A DNA stretch of 64,000 bases, taken from the NCBI GenBank assembly GCA_002394665.1, contig DGUL01000001.1:128415-192414 (forward strand), written 5' to 3'. Below, one piece after another: positions 44,023 through 52,442 of the stretch. This DNA comes from Rickettsiales bacterium UBA4311. GTDB taxonomy: Bacteria; Pseudomonadota; Alphaproteobacteria; Rickettsiales; Deianiraeaceae. Both the position numbers and the translations under genes were made by a program. The notes beneath the pieces were generated by a model. It was not told the origin of the DNA. It ran no database searches and worked only from the letters and a program-made list of their open reading frames with translations. How positions within the stretch are numbered: the stretch's first letter is position 1; the number at the start of each line of letters is the position of its first letter.

Positions 44023-44984
44023 TTTTTAGCATCTTCCCTTGCATTTCTTACATCTTCTCTTTCTAAGAGCTCTAATATCTTATAAGATGGAATAACAATA
44101 GATATGCCACTATTTATACTCTTCATTCTTTCGTGCTTTTTTTGCACTTGTTGTTCTATTTTTTGACATTTAGAATAAATATTGTCGCAATCTTTTTTTA
44201 TATCTTGACATTGTTGTTCTCCTGTTGGATTTTCGTAATCATTTTGGCTTTTATCATTTAAATCATCATAATGCCCGTGAATTATTCCTACAATTTTAAC
44301 TACAGGCTTTAACAAGTAATCAGCTAGTACAATGCTCCCGCTCATTCCTCCAATAGATCGTTGTTCAATTAAGAACGCTTCTACTTCTTTTTCTTCCACA
44401 CTGTTATCTATCGTTGGCAATTTAATTGAAATTTTATCTTCTGGCACCATCGCTATTTTCCCATATCTGAAAATTGGACGTTCTTTGGTTTTACCGTAAT
44501 AACTACTGAATAAACCAACAGAAAAAGTATCGATATGTTCTGTAATATAATATTGTTCACCCCAGTGAAGAATCTCTGTCATCTCGCTGCGATATTTTTC
44601 ATCACGACCCACAAGCATATTCTTCTCGAAACATGATGGGATTCCTCTGTAACGGGCAAATTTTGTGTAATCAAATACGGCTAAATCTGTTTTAGCATCA
44701 AAAAACCAATCTTCAATCTTGGATGTTGCCGTGGGTATGCCTTTCTTGTGTCGTGGATCATCTTCCTTCACTATTAAATCATCCGATAAAGAAAATGTGA
44801 TATAGCCTTGTTCCAAATGGGACTTTATAACATTATGCTTCACGGTAATTAAATAAACTTTACACTTACCTTCTAATCCTTCAATTGGATAGTTTAATAA
44901 AAACCCGCTTGCTCTCGGTTTTCCTTCTTTATCATAAAAGAAAATAATTGATCGAAAAAGTGTTTCTTTTGTCTTTTGGTCCAT
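43989..44984 (-). CDS. trypsin-like serine protease without signal peptide
   Basis: 331 residues of apparent chymotrypsin/trypsin fold. The first strands carry GFLLNYPIEG. The catalytic residues appear in order as His50 (YLITVKHNVI), Asp100 (AKTDLAVFDY) and Ser215 in IGGMSGSIVL, followed by VVKIVGIIHGHYD, the usual strand after the Ser. A helical insert (240-290) precedes SGISIVIPSYKILELLER, typical of stand-alone bacterial trypsin-like proteins. There is no signal peptide or membrane helix, so it should be cytosolic or a secreted effector. The gene begins five bases after the ileS stop and its last codons lie inside a remnant of an ileS end. Substrate unknown. Confidence 0.75.
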   Translation of the reverse strand: MDQKTKETLFRSIIFFYDKEGKPRASGFLLNYPIEGLEGKCKVYLITVKHNVIKSHLEQGYITFSLSDDLIVKEDDPRHKKGIPTATSKIEDWFFDAKTDLAVFDYTKFARYRGIPSCFEKNMLVGRDEKYRSEMTEILHWGEQYYITEHIDTFSVGLFSSYYGKTKERPIFRYGKIAMVPEDKISIKLPTIDNSVEEKEVEAFLIEQRSIGGMSGSIVLADYLLKPVVKIVGIIHGHYDDLNDKSQNDYENPTGEQQCQDIKKDCDNIYSKCQKIEQQVQKKHERMKSINSGISIVIPSYKILELLEREDVRNAREDAKKKHLDSLRNLL

Positions 44985-44989
44985 GGAGG

Positions 44990-47158
44990 CTACTTTTTCT
45001 TAAACTTCTCAATCTCCTGATAAATCTCCTCGCACAAGAAAGGCAAGATTGGAGCAGTAGCAGTTGCAAAAGTCTTCAAAACAAAGTGCAAAACCTCATA
45101 GGCTTGTTGCTTGTCGGCATCGTGTTCTTTTTTCCAAAACCTCTCCTTGTTTCGACGAATATACCAATTATTTAGTGCATCAATAAAAAGTTCAACTTCG
45201 TGGCAAGCATCAATGGTATTGTAGCCGTCCATCGCCTTTTCAAACGCCTCAACAAACAACTTCAACTTTGACAAAATGTATTTATCCATCACGTTTTCGG
45301 TGTCAATTTTGCCAGTAATTTTAATCTCATCCAACTCGGCGTATTGCTTGTAAAACACAAATGCATTCCAAATTGGGTTTAGCACATTCTTTACGACATC
45401 AGCAATCATTTTGCCGTCCTTGTCAATTCGCATATCACCTCCTTGCACGACTGGACTGGAAGCCATAAGCCACCTCATTGCATCGGAGCCGTAAATGTCT
45501 ATCATCTCCAATGGGTCGGGGTAGTTGCGGAGACGTTTTGACAATTTTTGCCCGTCTTTGTCAAGCATAACCCCGTGGCAGATGACATTTTTGAATGGGA
45601 TTTTATCAAACAACGCCGTTGCTAAAACTACCATTGTGTAGAACCAACCGCGTGTTTGTGCTACATATTCGGTCACAAAATCACAAGGAAAGTGAGTATC
45701 AAACCACTTTTTGTTTTCCTCCGCTGTTCTTATCAAATTGCCATTTCCATCGCGATACTCAAATGGATAATGCACCTGTGCATAAGGCATTGACCCGCTC
45801 TCAAACCAGCAATCAAGGACGTCGTCAACTCTTTTCAAATCTCCGCCGTCTGTGTGTTTTACCAGCTCGTCAATGTATGGGCGGTGGAGGTCATCTATTT
45901 TGAAACTCCCCTCTGGATTGTTTTTATCTTTGATATATTTTCCGCTGTTTTTTCCTGCTTTGAAATCAGCAATGTAGTCGTCTTTAAAATACTCTTCCAA
46001 ACTTTCTATTGAATTTGGTATTACTTCAAAATCATATTCTAAATCTACATCACATATGTTTCCATCTAAGTCTCCTACTAAAGTATCATCACCAAGATTA
46101 AAATCTATGATGTTATCACATATTTCTTTCAAATACTCTTGCTCATTTTGAATTATTTTATCAAATTCATTATCAATTTCATAGCAAGGATGTATTTTTA
46201 CACAACATCCATTTTTAATGGCTTTTAATAAAAGATTTTTTAATTCAATTTCAGTTTCATTTTTGGCAGCTTTTATTTTGTTTTCAGCCATTTTCTCACC
46301 TTCAATGCGGTATAAATACCAGTAATCGTCGTTATAAAGCAATCTTTTTGGATCGTCTTTTAACTCCGGATGTAATTCGTCAAATTTCGCAATAACATCC
46401 CCTAAAACCTCTTCTTTTAATTCAATATGTTCTTCCAAATTCAAATTTAAATGTTTTCTGTATTTAATCCTCCACACCGGCACCGGAGCACCCCAGAAGC
46501 GGTTGCGGGTAATACTCCAATCGCGGGCGTTTTCAAGCCATTTGCCAAATTGTCCGTCTCTAATGTGTTCCGGAATCCAATGTATTTGCTTATTCAACTC
46601 GCACATTCTGTCCTTGAAATCGCTGACTTTGACATACCAACTGCTGACTGCCTTGTAAATTAGCGGTGTGTCAGTCCTCCAACAATGCGGATAATTATGC
46701 AAATACTGCTCGGTTTTCACCCACAAATCCTTACCTTTGAGGTATTTTATAATGTCATCATTTGTCTCAAAAACCTGTTTGCCTCGCAACTCCAACGTCT
46801 CCTCTTTGTCTCCAAGTTTATACTTTATCTCGTGCAAATCTTTGCTATTTTTGTCAAAACATCCGCCGTCATCCACAGGACAAGCAACGCCAATGCCGTT
46901 TTTCTTACACAAATTAAAGTCATCTTCACCAAAACCCGATGCGATATGAACTATGCCAGTTCCGTCTTCGGTGGTCACGAAATCTCCGTCCAAAACCTTG
47001 TGTGCGTTGGCAATTTTGCCTTCAAAAAAGTCAAATGGTGGCTCGTATTCAAGTCCAACCAACTCCTCACCTTTGAAAATTACTTCCTTATAAAATGGTG
47101 GCTCATCAACTGGTTTTCTGTTTTTGTCTTCAACAACTTTTAGTTTTGAGAAATCCAC
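44990..47158 (-). CDS. ileS: isoleucyl-tRNA synthetase segment lacking the N-terminal catalytic half
   Basis: 722 residues of type II (eukaryotic-like) IleRS; full proteins have about 1050. It starts near the usual residue 300, at FKGEELVGLEYEPPFDFF, with the editing domain (DGTGIVHIASGFGEDDF). It goes on through CWRTDTPLIYKAVSSWYVKVSDF and RDWSITRNRFWGAPVPVW, the second half of the fold with the KMSKS-like KLSKRLRNYPDP, and part of the anticodon-binding domain. It stops at ILPFLCEEIYQEIEKFKKK. The HIGH motif domain and about 250 C-terminal residues are absent. A 150-180 residue insert lies near 235-420. The start is GTG at 47158; in-frame sequence upstream has no IleRS similarity before a TAG. 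It cannot charge tRNA alone. G+C is about 40-52% in flank samples, unlike its neighbours. Confidence 0.85.
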   Translation of the reverse strand: MDFSKLKVVEDKNRKPVDEPPFYKEVIFKGEELVGLEYEPPFDFFEGKIANAHKVLDGDFVTTEDGTGIVHIASGFGEDDFNLCKKNGIGVACPVDDGGCFDKNSKDLHEIKYKLGDKEETLELRGKQVFETNDDIIKYLKGKDLWVKTEQYLHNYPHCWRTDTPLIYKAVSSWYVKVSDFKDRMCELNKQIHWIPEHIRDGQFGKWLENARDWSITRNRFWGAPVPVWRIKYRKHLNLNLEEHIELKEEVLGDVIAKFDELHPELKDDPKRLLYNDDYWYLYRIEGEKMAENKIKAAKNETEIELKNLLLKAIKNGCCVKIHPCYEIDNEFDKIIQNEQEYLKEICDNIIDFNLGDDTLVGDLDGNICDVDLEYDFEVIPNSIESLEEYFKDDYIADFKAGKNSGKYIKDKNNPEGSFKIDDLHRPYIDELVKHTDGGDLKRVDDVLDCWFESGSMPYAQVHYPFEYRDGNGNLIRTAEENKKWFDTHFPCDFVTEYVAQTRGWFYTMVVLATALFDKIPFKNVICHGVMLDKDGQKLSKRLRNYPDPLEMIDIYGSDAMRWLMASSPVVQGGDMRIDKDGKMIADVVKNVLNPIWNAFVFYKQYAELDEIKITGKIDTENVMDKYILSKLKLFVEAFEKAMDGYNTIDACHEVELFIDALNNWYIRRNKERFWKKEHDADKQQAYEVLHFVLKTFATATAPILPFLCEEIYQEIEKFKKK

Positions 47159-47289
47159 AATAAGAACGGTGAACTTTACAAAACAAACTAAATAAAATGC
47201 AATCTAAAAAGGAAATGGCAAAACCACAAAGCTAAAAAGCAACTAACAAAAAAGGTGCAAAATGGACTTCGCTCGCCAAATAAGTTATC

Positions 47290-47883
47290 CTATTTCTCAG
47301 TAACTCTATTTTGTCCTATTTCCTTAATCGCTAAAGGCAAAATATTTTCATTGATCACTTTCGTAACTTTATCAAAGGAATCACAAGCCCAACTCTTTAC
47401 AATACTAGTAGTGCTGCTGTTCATATCGTATTCAATATTCACATTAAAAACCTCCTGTTTTGTTTGAGATAATCCAACGAGATTTAGTACAACATTCCCC
47501 ATCTGTTTGTAGCCGGCACTTAAACCACTTGAGCCTGCTCCAACGGACCCGCTCAATCCAAATTTGCATAGAACTCTTCTGTTTATCTTTGCATTAACGA
47601 AAATCTCCTCACTGTTGTCATTGCTATTACCAAAAACCTCTTCCTTCTCTTTTGAGAAAGCTTTTTTAAAATCCGCTTTTCTTGCTTCGTTCACCTCTGA
47701 AAAAGTAACATTCTGTTCTCTCTCAAGAATAAAAGGATCGCTTTCAGCCTCAGAAACAGAAACAACCTTATACTTAGCACTTTTCAATTTATTAAGATCA
47801 CCAACAGATTTTGACTTAATAGTATAATGCTGACAGGCAACATTGCTTAGCAGAACAACGAGAAAAAATAAATACTTAACCAT
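47290..47883 (-). CDS. putative lipoprotein, unknown
   Basis: About 197 residues from the Met at 47883 (MVKYLFFLVVLLSNVACQ), a standard lipoprotein signal with lipobox VAC; an ATG at 47901 adds six hydrophobic residues. The mature part is mixed, with a charged helix (KADFKKAFSKEKEEVFG) and then a glycine/serine-rich beta region (KFGLSGSVGAGSSGLSAGYKQMGNVVLNLVGLS). It ends DKVTKVINENILPLAIKEIGQNRVTEK. It lies just after the tRNA-Glu gene and before the ileS segment on the same strand. I do not recognise a family. Confidence 0.6.
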   Translation of the reverse strand: MVKYLFFLVVLLSNVACQHYTIKSKSVGDLNKLKSAKYKVVSVSEAESDPFILEREQNVTFSEVNEARKADFKKAFSKEKEEVFGNSNDNSEEIFVNAKINRRVLCKFGLSGSVGAGSSGLSAGYKQMGNVVLNLVGLSQTKQEVFNVNIEYDMNSSTTSIVKSWACDSFDKVTKVINENILPLAIKEIGQNRVTEK

Positions 47884-47908
47884 ATGCAACAACAATAACA
47901 ACCAAAAC

Positions 47909-47983
47909 TGGTGATTCCAAGGGGAATCGAACCCCTGTTGTCAGGATGAAAACCTGATGTCCTAACCGCTAGACGATGGAACC
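47909..47983 (-). tRNA. tRNA-Glu (anticodon UUC)
   Basis: The minus strand folds as a full cloverleaf. The acceptor GGTTCCA pairs with TGGAATC (one G-U). The D arm is TAGCGGTTAG. The anticodon stem is TCAGG/CCTGA with loop TTTTCAT, giving anticodon TTC. The T arm has GGTTCGATTCC. The CCA end is encoded at 47909-47911. UUC reads both Glu codons. It lies 54 bases from tRNA-Ile2 on the same strand. Confidence 0.95.
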
Positions 47984-48037
47984 ATCAACTTTTTTACTTA
48001 CAAAAAAACGACTTATAAAAGTCAATTTTCTTACAAG

Positions 48038-48113
48038 TGGTGGGTCCTGTTGGATTTGAACCGACGACCAATTCGTTATGAGCGAACTGCTCTAACCGCT
48101 GAGCTAAGGACCC
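48038..48113 (-). tRNA. tRNA-Ile2 (anticodon CAU, lysidine type)
   Basis: Cloverleaf on the minus strand: acceptor GGGTCCT/AGGACCC, D arm TAGCTCAGCGGTTAGAGCA, anticodon stem GTTCG/CGAAT with loop CTCATAA (anticodon CAT), T loop GTTCAAATC and an encoded CCA. The paired G1-C72 excludes initiator tRNA. The variable loop TTGGTCG and the D arm resemble bacterial tRNA-Ile2 (whose C34 is changed to lysidine by TilS to read AUA) more than elongator tRNA-Met. An elongator Met identity cannot be ruled out from sequence alone. Confidence 0.85.
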
Positions 48114-48282
48114 AAACCAAGAGGAAAGGAAAAGCAAAAAAATAAATATCAAGCAAGTTTTTAGTGGCATAACATAATAAGAAAACGATAACGCAAAAAT
48201 TGTATAAAAGCAAAACCTAATAATTAGGTATAACTGCCACTTGAAAATTATAAAAATAAGTTATATCCACTTGTAAGTTGTT

Positions 48283-48999
48283 ATGGTTGGTTTTAGTGGT
48301 GTAATAACAAGGGCAAAAGAAGTATCCTATAATGAAGGACTACGCCGTTATATGTTGGGTGTTTACAACTATATGACCGTCGCTCTTGGAGTGAGTGCTT
48401 TGGTTGCAATGTTTTTTGCAAAAAGTGGTCTTGCTTTGGCTTTAATGAGAGGACCTCTTGGTTGGGTAATTGCTTTTTCTCCGCTCATTGTCTCAATAGT
48501 TATGTCTGTGAAATTGACAACGGCAAAAATTGGCACAATTAAAGCATTGTATTTTACTTATGCAGTTTTGATTGGAATGTCATTTTCAAGTTTGTTCCTT
48601 ATTTTTAGCGGAGTTGATATAACAAAAACATTTTTGATAACCGCATCAATGTTCGGCGGAATGAGTATTTATGGCTACTCAACAAAAAAAGATCTATCTG
48701 GCTACGGACACATTTTGATTATGATTGTCTGGGGGCTGTTAGTTGCGTCCATTGTCAATATATTTACACATAGTTCTGGTTTATCTTTCGGGATTTCTTG
48801 TGTCAGCGTCGTGGTTTTCTCGTTGCTTGTTGCATTTGATACTCAAAACTTAAAAAGAATGTATTACGCAGTATGCCACGACCAAAATCTTGCAACAAGA
48901 GTTGGCATTTTTGGTGCTTTACAATTATACATTGATTTCATTGCTATATTTGTGCACTTATTGCAACTTTTTGCGAGTGTAAATGGTAGAAGAGATTAA
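48283..48999 (+). CDS. Bax inhibitor-1 / YccA family membrane protein
   Basis: 238 residues with seven predicted helices. It has the family's start (LRRYMLGVYNYMTVALGVSALVAMFFA), AKIGTIKALYFTYAVLIGMSFSSLFLIF, the helix-5 MFGGMSIYGYSTKKDLSGYGHILIMIVWGLLVASIVN (family: FxxxSxYGYxTxxDLsxxGxfLxMGLxGLiiasivNxF), and the C-terminal LVAFDTQNLKRMY, with the conserved Asp of the pH-sensitive di-Asp site and YxxxxF end. Family members act as calcium leak channels or protease partners; the true role in bacteria is uncertain. It is followed 22 bases later by a small membrane gene. Confidence 0.92.
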   Translation: MVGFSGVITRAKEVSYNEGLRRYMLGVYNYMTVALGVSALVAMFFAKSGLALALMRGPLGWVIAFSPLIVSIVMSVKLTTAKIGTIKALYFTYAVLIGMSFSSLFLIFSGVDITKTFLITASMFGGMSIYGYSTKKDLSGYGHILIMIVWGLLVASIVNIFTHSSGLSFGISCVSVVVFSLLVAFDTQNLKRMYYAVCHDQNLATRVGIFGALQLYIDFIAIFVHLLQLFASVNGRRD

Positions 49000-49020
49000 A
49001 AAATACATAGTTTATTTCTT

Positions 49021-49278
49021 ATGAAAAAAATTTTACATAATTGTTTTTGTCATTCTGCTTTATCGTCGCTTGCTAGAACGGTTGTCTTTACTTGCGGTCA
49101 TTATTTAATTGATACCTGTTGTACGCACTTTATCGGTGGAGCCGAGTGGCATAGAGCGTTTGCTTCGAGCATTGTGGGGCCAATACTCAACGCTGTTTGG
49201 TATTTTGTTCTTGATCGCGTTTTTTTTTCTTTTATTTTTGTCAAAATTAAACACGGTAAAAAAGAAAGACAGAAATAG
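49021..49278 (+). CDS. small membrane protein, DUF2061-like
   Basis: 85 residues with two hydrophobic segments: ARTVVFTCGHYLIDTCCTHFI and SIVGPILNAVWYFVLDRVFF, then a basic tail. The pattern (RTxxxxxxHYxxDTxxTxFxGGxxxRAxxxxxxxPxxNxxxYxxxDRVF) resembles DUF2061, where a helix pair ends in YxxxERxW. It lies 22 bases after the Bax-inhibitor-like gene and is probably co-transcribed. Function unknown. Confidence 0.55.
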   Translation: MKKILHNCFCHSALSSLARTVVFTCGHYLIDTCCTHFIGGAEWHRAFASSIVGPILNAVWYFVLDRVFFSFIFVKIKHGKKERQK

Positions 49279-49308
49279 TAATTTTGACTACGTCGATTTG
49301 CTATATTG

Positions 49309-50967
49309 CTAATTGTCAATGATTTCATTTTGTTGCGGTGCATTTGCATTTATTAAATTGCTATTAACAACTTTACCAATTCGTTTCTGTTGCAAACCAT
49401 ACTTATTGCCAACGGCAAGCCCAGTGTTTTGAAACTGGTTAATATTTTGCATTGCCAAATTTTTCTGCATTTTGGCTTCACTTTCTTCCTTTACACGTAT
49501 GTCATTCTTCAATTTAGCTATACCGCTCAAATTATCGTTTATTTGTTCGTTGTCATCGCCTTTCTCGTTCTCTTCTTCACTGTTCTCGGTTTGATAGTTG
49601 GTATCTTCGCTTCCGATATCGTCTTCCGTGATATCGCCATTACCTCCTTTTGGCTTGCTGTTTGCTTCATTGGCTTTGTTCTTATCTTGTTTATCTTCTC
49701 CAAACGCCATGCTACTAATATTCGCCGAATCTCTATTGACCTTGTTCATTAACATTTGATATTTGGCTTCTTCCTCCATTTGTTTTGAATTATCATTAAT
49801 ATAATTATTATTGCCGATTTGTCTATCGTTACCACGACCATATGCCATAACATTATTAACATTTAGTGTGGTAGATTGCCTTACATTCTTATTATTCAAA
49901 TTGTTAAAATTTCCTACATAAGAAGGGTTTTGGTTCATGTGATTAAAATTATTAGTGGTAATACTCTGCAAAATGCTCTGTCCTGTATCCGGAGGAACAA
50001 CTTTTGTTATTATCGCACCTCGTGAATTTGTTCCCGTTGTGTTCGCCAGAACTGGATGCTCTTGTTCCTGTTTTGCTCTTTGTGCTTCCTGTAAATTCAT
50101 CAAAGCACCGCCAACAGCTTTCGTCGCAGTTGTCTTAGCTATATTCGTTGTTGCATTTGTCAGTTCTTGATTATGTTTCAGTCTGATTTCATTGCTCTTG
50201 GTTTTCGCTTTTCCCAATAGTTCGTCAATAGTATCTCTTTGAACATCAATATTATTCTTCTTCATTGCTTTCGCAAATTTCGCTATGACACCAGCTACAA
50301 CCAAAACGACGGTCAAGCCCAATCCAACGAAACCGACAATCTTCAAGCTTTTTGCAAGAGTTTCAGACATACTGCTAATAACGTTAGGCAACACCAACCC
50401 AGTAAGCGTCATTGCCGATGTTAATAATCCGATACCAAAACTAATCCATCCACGCCTCTTAGACTCACTTTGCTCTTCTGCTTTTTTTTTATTTAAACTA
50501 TCTTTTACATTTTTCAAAAACGACACAGCCTCTTGTTTTGGCAATTCTTCAACAGCTCTCTCAACAATATCGATAACAGCAATATAGGGAATTTCTATAT
50601 TCCCTTTCTCATCTTCCTTTATTAAAAACTCATAATCAGTGCCTTTGCGTTGTTGCTGACTTTCTCTTGCGAACTGCAAAATTTTATTAGCAATCTCCGG
50701 ATCTTTCTTTTTAATATCGCTTATATTGATTTTTTTAAAAGTCTCTAAATCATCTTGCTTTTCACTACCGAAAATAACAAAATCAAATTGCCCTTGTTTC
50801 TCAGAACTTTTCATATTTTCAAGAGGATTTACAACAAGCGAACTATACATGTCTTCTATTTGTTGATTATATCTTGATATTAAGGGCACAACCACCGATT
50901 GCTTGTTTTGCACAGCATTGCCGTTGTGAGTATTACTTAAATTATTTTGTGAACTGCTTGCAGACAC
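49309..50967 (-). CDS. Asn/Gln-rich membrane protein, unknown
   Basis: 552 residues. N-terminal 1-170 is soluble, with FDFVIFGSEKQDDLETFKKI and a helix region. Two hydrophobic helices lie near 172-232 (RRGWISFGIGLLTSAMTL; SLKIVGFVGLGLTVVLVVAGVIA) separated by a short loop. A helical stretch follows, then a long Asn-rich, low-complexity tail (SYVGNFNNLNNKN; IGNNNYINDN) with an acidic block. It has no signal peptide. Membrane-hairpin proteins with disordered tails are seen among secreted effectors of intracellular bacteria, but I do not recognise a family. It is convergent with the small DUF2061-like gene. Confidence 0.6.
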   Translation of the reverse strand: MSASSSQNNLSNTHNGNAVQNKQSVVVPLISRYNQQIEDMYSSLVVNPLENMKSSEKQGQFDFVIFGSEKQDDLETFKKINISDIKKKDPEIANKILQFARESQQQRKGTDYEFLIKEDEKGNIEIPYIAVIDIVERAVEELPKQEAVSFLKNVKDSLNKKKAEEQSESKRRGWISFGIGLLTSAMTLTGLVLPNVISSMSETLAKSLKIVGFVGLGLTVVLVVAGVIAKFAKAMKKNNIDVQRDTIDELLGKAKTKSNEIRLKHNQELTNATTNIAKTTATKAVGGALMNLQEAQRAKQEQEHPVLANTTGTNSRGAIITKVVPPDTGQSILQSITTNNFNHMNQNPSYVGNFNNLNNKNVRQSTTLNVNNVMAYGRGNDRQIGNNNYINDNSKQMEEEAKYQMLMNKVNRDSANISSMAFGEDKQDKNKANEANSKPKGGNGDITEDDIGSEDTNYQTENSEEENEKGDDNEQINDNLSGIAKLKNDIRVKEESEAKMQKNLAMQNINQFQNTGLAVGNKYGLQQKRIGKVVNSNLINANAPQQNEIIDN

Positions 50968-51130
50968 TAAAAACCGAAATTATTCTACAAAAAATAAAAT
51001 ATAAAACAAATTTACAAGGGCTAAATAAGCCAAATCAACACGAAAAAAAAGTCAATATTTCATCACTTGCTAACAAAAAACAGAAAAAAGTAAAAAGACC
51101 ACTACACAAAAAAAACTTGTCCATCTTTTC

Positions 51131-52216
51131 TTACTTCTTTTTCTTCTCCGTCTCTGCCAAAATTGCCTCGCTCACTTCTTTGAGTCTTTTGTTCAATTTC
51201 TTTAAATCTTCTGATGACAAAACTTCTGAAATGTCATTTTTAAATGCCTGATCCCAGAAATATTTTGCATAATCAAGATTTTCTTCTTTGTCATACAGAA
51301 CACCAAGATTATAACAAACTATTGCATTAGTTGGAGCAATTTCAAAAGCCTTTGTAAATGCAGAGATTGCTTTAACATTATCACCAAGACGCATATAAAG
51401 AACACCAATTTGTGATAAAATATCGTCATAACCCAAAACTTTCTCATCAATCGTCAAAAGAATATCCAAAGCATCCTTATAAGACTTGTGCGAAAGTGCC
51501 AAAAGCAAATTACTGACAACCTTTTTACGAGAGAAATTATTGTTTAACAATTTCAAATAACATTCTATCGCCTGATCAAATTGCATTAACTTCTGATAGC
51601 TTACACCAAGACCAAATTGGGCCTCAACGCTTTCAGGATTTTCTTTCAATGCCTCTTTGTAAAAATACACAGCAAGCTCGTAATCACCGACGTTATAACT
51701 ATTGTATCCATTTCTAATACTCTGCATTGCCAAACCAGCTTTTGTATCCGCAGAATCCTTCACGTCAATTTTAAAATTCACAGGTCCGTTTTTCTTCATT
51801 ACTTTCCTGTTGACAACGATGTTCTTTTTTTCGTCTTCGTGACCTTCGTCAATCTCGTCAACAAGATCGCTTCCATATTTAACCTTGTTTATAACCTTAA
51901 TATCCGAAACTTGTTTTGCTTTCTCTATTCTATCTTTAAAAACCTCCTTCGCCGTGGCGTCAACATCAATCTGTTGAACATCTCCAGCACTTTTGCGGTT
52001 TTCGTTTTCTGTCTCTCCGTTGCCGTCGCTTACAATATCAACATTATAACTTTTGTTGACAACCTCTTCTTCGCTAATACTTTGATTAACTTCCGTATCT
52101 TTTTTTAATTCTCTATTTCCAATCAAGCTTTCGTCAAACTCCTCCCCGTGTGATTTTAGTGTAAAAATGCTGACGAAAAAAAATAAATATGTAAAAAACA
52201 ACTTTAAACAAACCAC
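51131..52216 (-). CDS. exported TPR-repeat protein
   Basis: 361 residues from a GTG start. An N-terminal signal segment (LKLFFTYLFFFVSIFTLKSHG) is followed by an acidic disordered part (25-150). Then come TPR repeats from about 165: NSYNVGDYELAVYFYKEALKENPESVEAQFGLGVSYQKLMQFDQAIECYLKLL, and later AISAFTKAFEIAPTNAIVCYNLGVLYDKEENLDYAKYFWDQAFK. The TPR signature (W/L-G-Y-A-P) fits at least four copies. It would serve as a periplasmic protein-protein scaffold. It lies about 230 bases downstream of grpE on the same strand. Confidence 0.85.
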   Translation of the reverse strand: MVCLKLFFTYLFFFVSIFTLKSHGEEFDESLIGNRELKKDTEVNQSISEEEVVNKSYNVDIVSDGNGETENENRKSAGDVQQIDVDATAKEVFKDRIEKAKQVSDIKVINKVKYGSDLVDEIDEGHEDEKKNIVVNRKVMKKNGPVNFKIDVKDSADTKAGLAMQSIRNGYNSYNVGDYELAVYFYKEALKENPESVEAQFGLGVSYQKLMQFDQAIECYLKLLNNNFSRKKVVSNLLLALSHKSYKDALDILLTIDEKVLGYDDILSQIGVLYMRLGDNVKAISAFTKAFEIAPTNAIVCYNLGVLYDKEENLDYAKYFWDQAFKNDISEVLSSEDLKKLNKRLKEVSEAILAETEKKKK

Positions 52217-52442
52217 ACTGGACGTGTAAAAACATTAAAATAATTTGCAATAATAAAACTCACTGCAATCAAGACAACCGAAAAGGATAGAAAAAGCAAA
52301 AAAACAAAATTGTCAAAATACTAAAAACTTTAAAATTAAAAACTAAAAACACATTAATCAAAAAGAACCTACCATTTTTTAACGTCAAAAATTCCAATCA
52401 TTCACGATCCTAATGGTTGAGAGCTCCAAATTACGAACTTTT

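Noticed and set aside
47159..47289. Search for the missing IleRS N-terminal half by frameshift upstream of the segment
   Set aside because: The in-frame extension ends at a TAG after about 22 codons with no IleRS similarity, and the other frames show no HIGH motif before the next gene.
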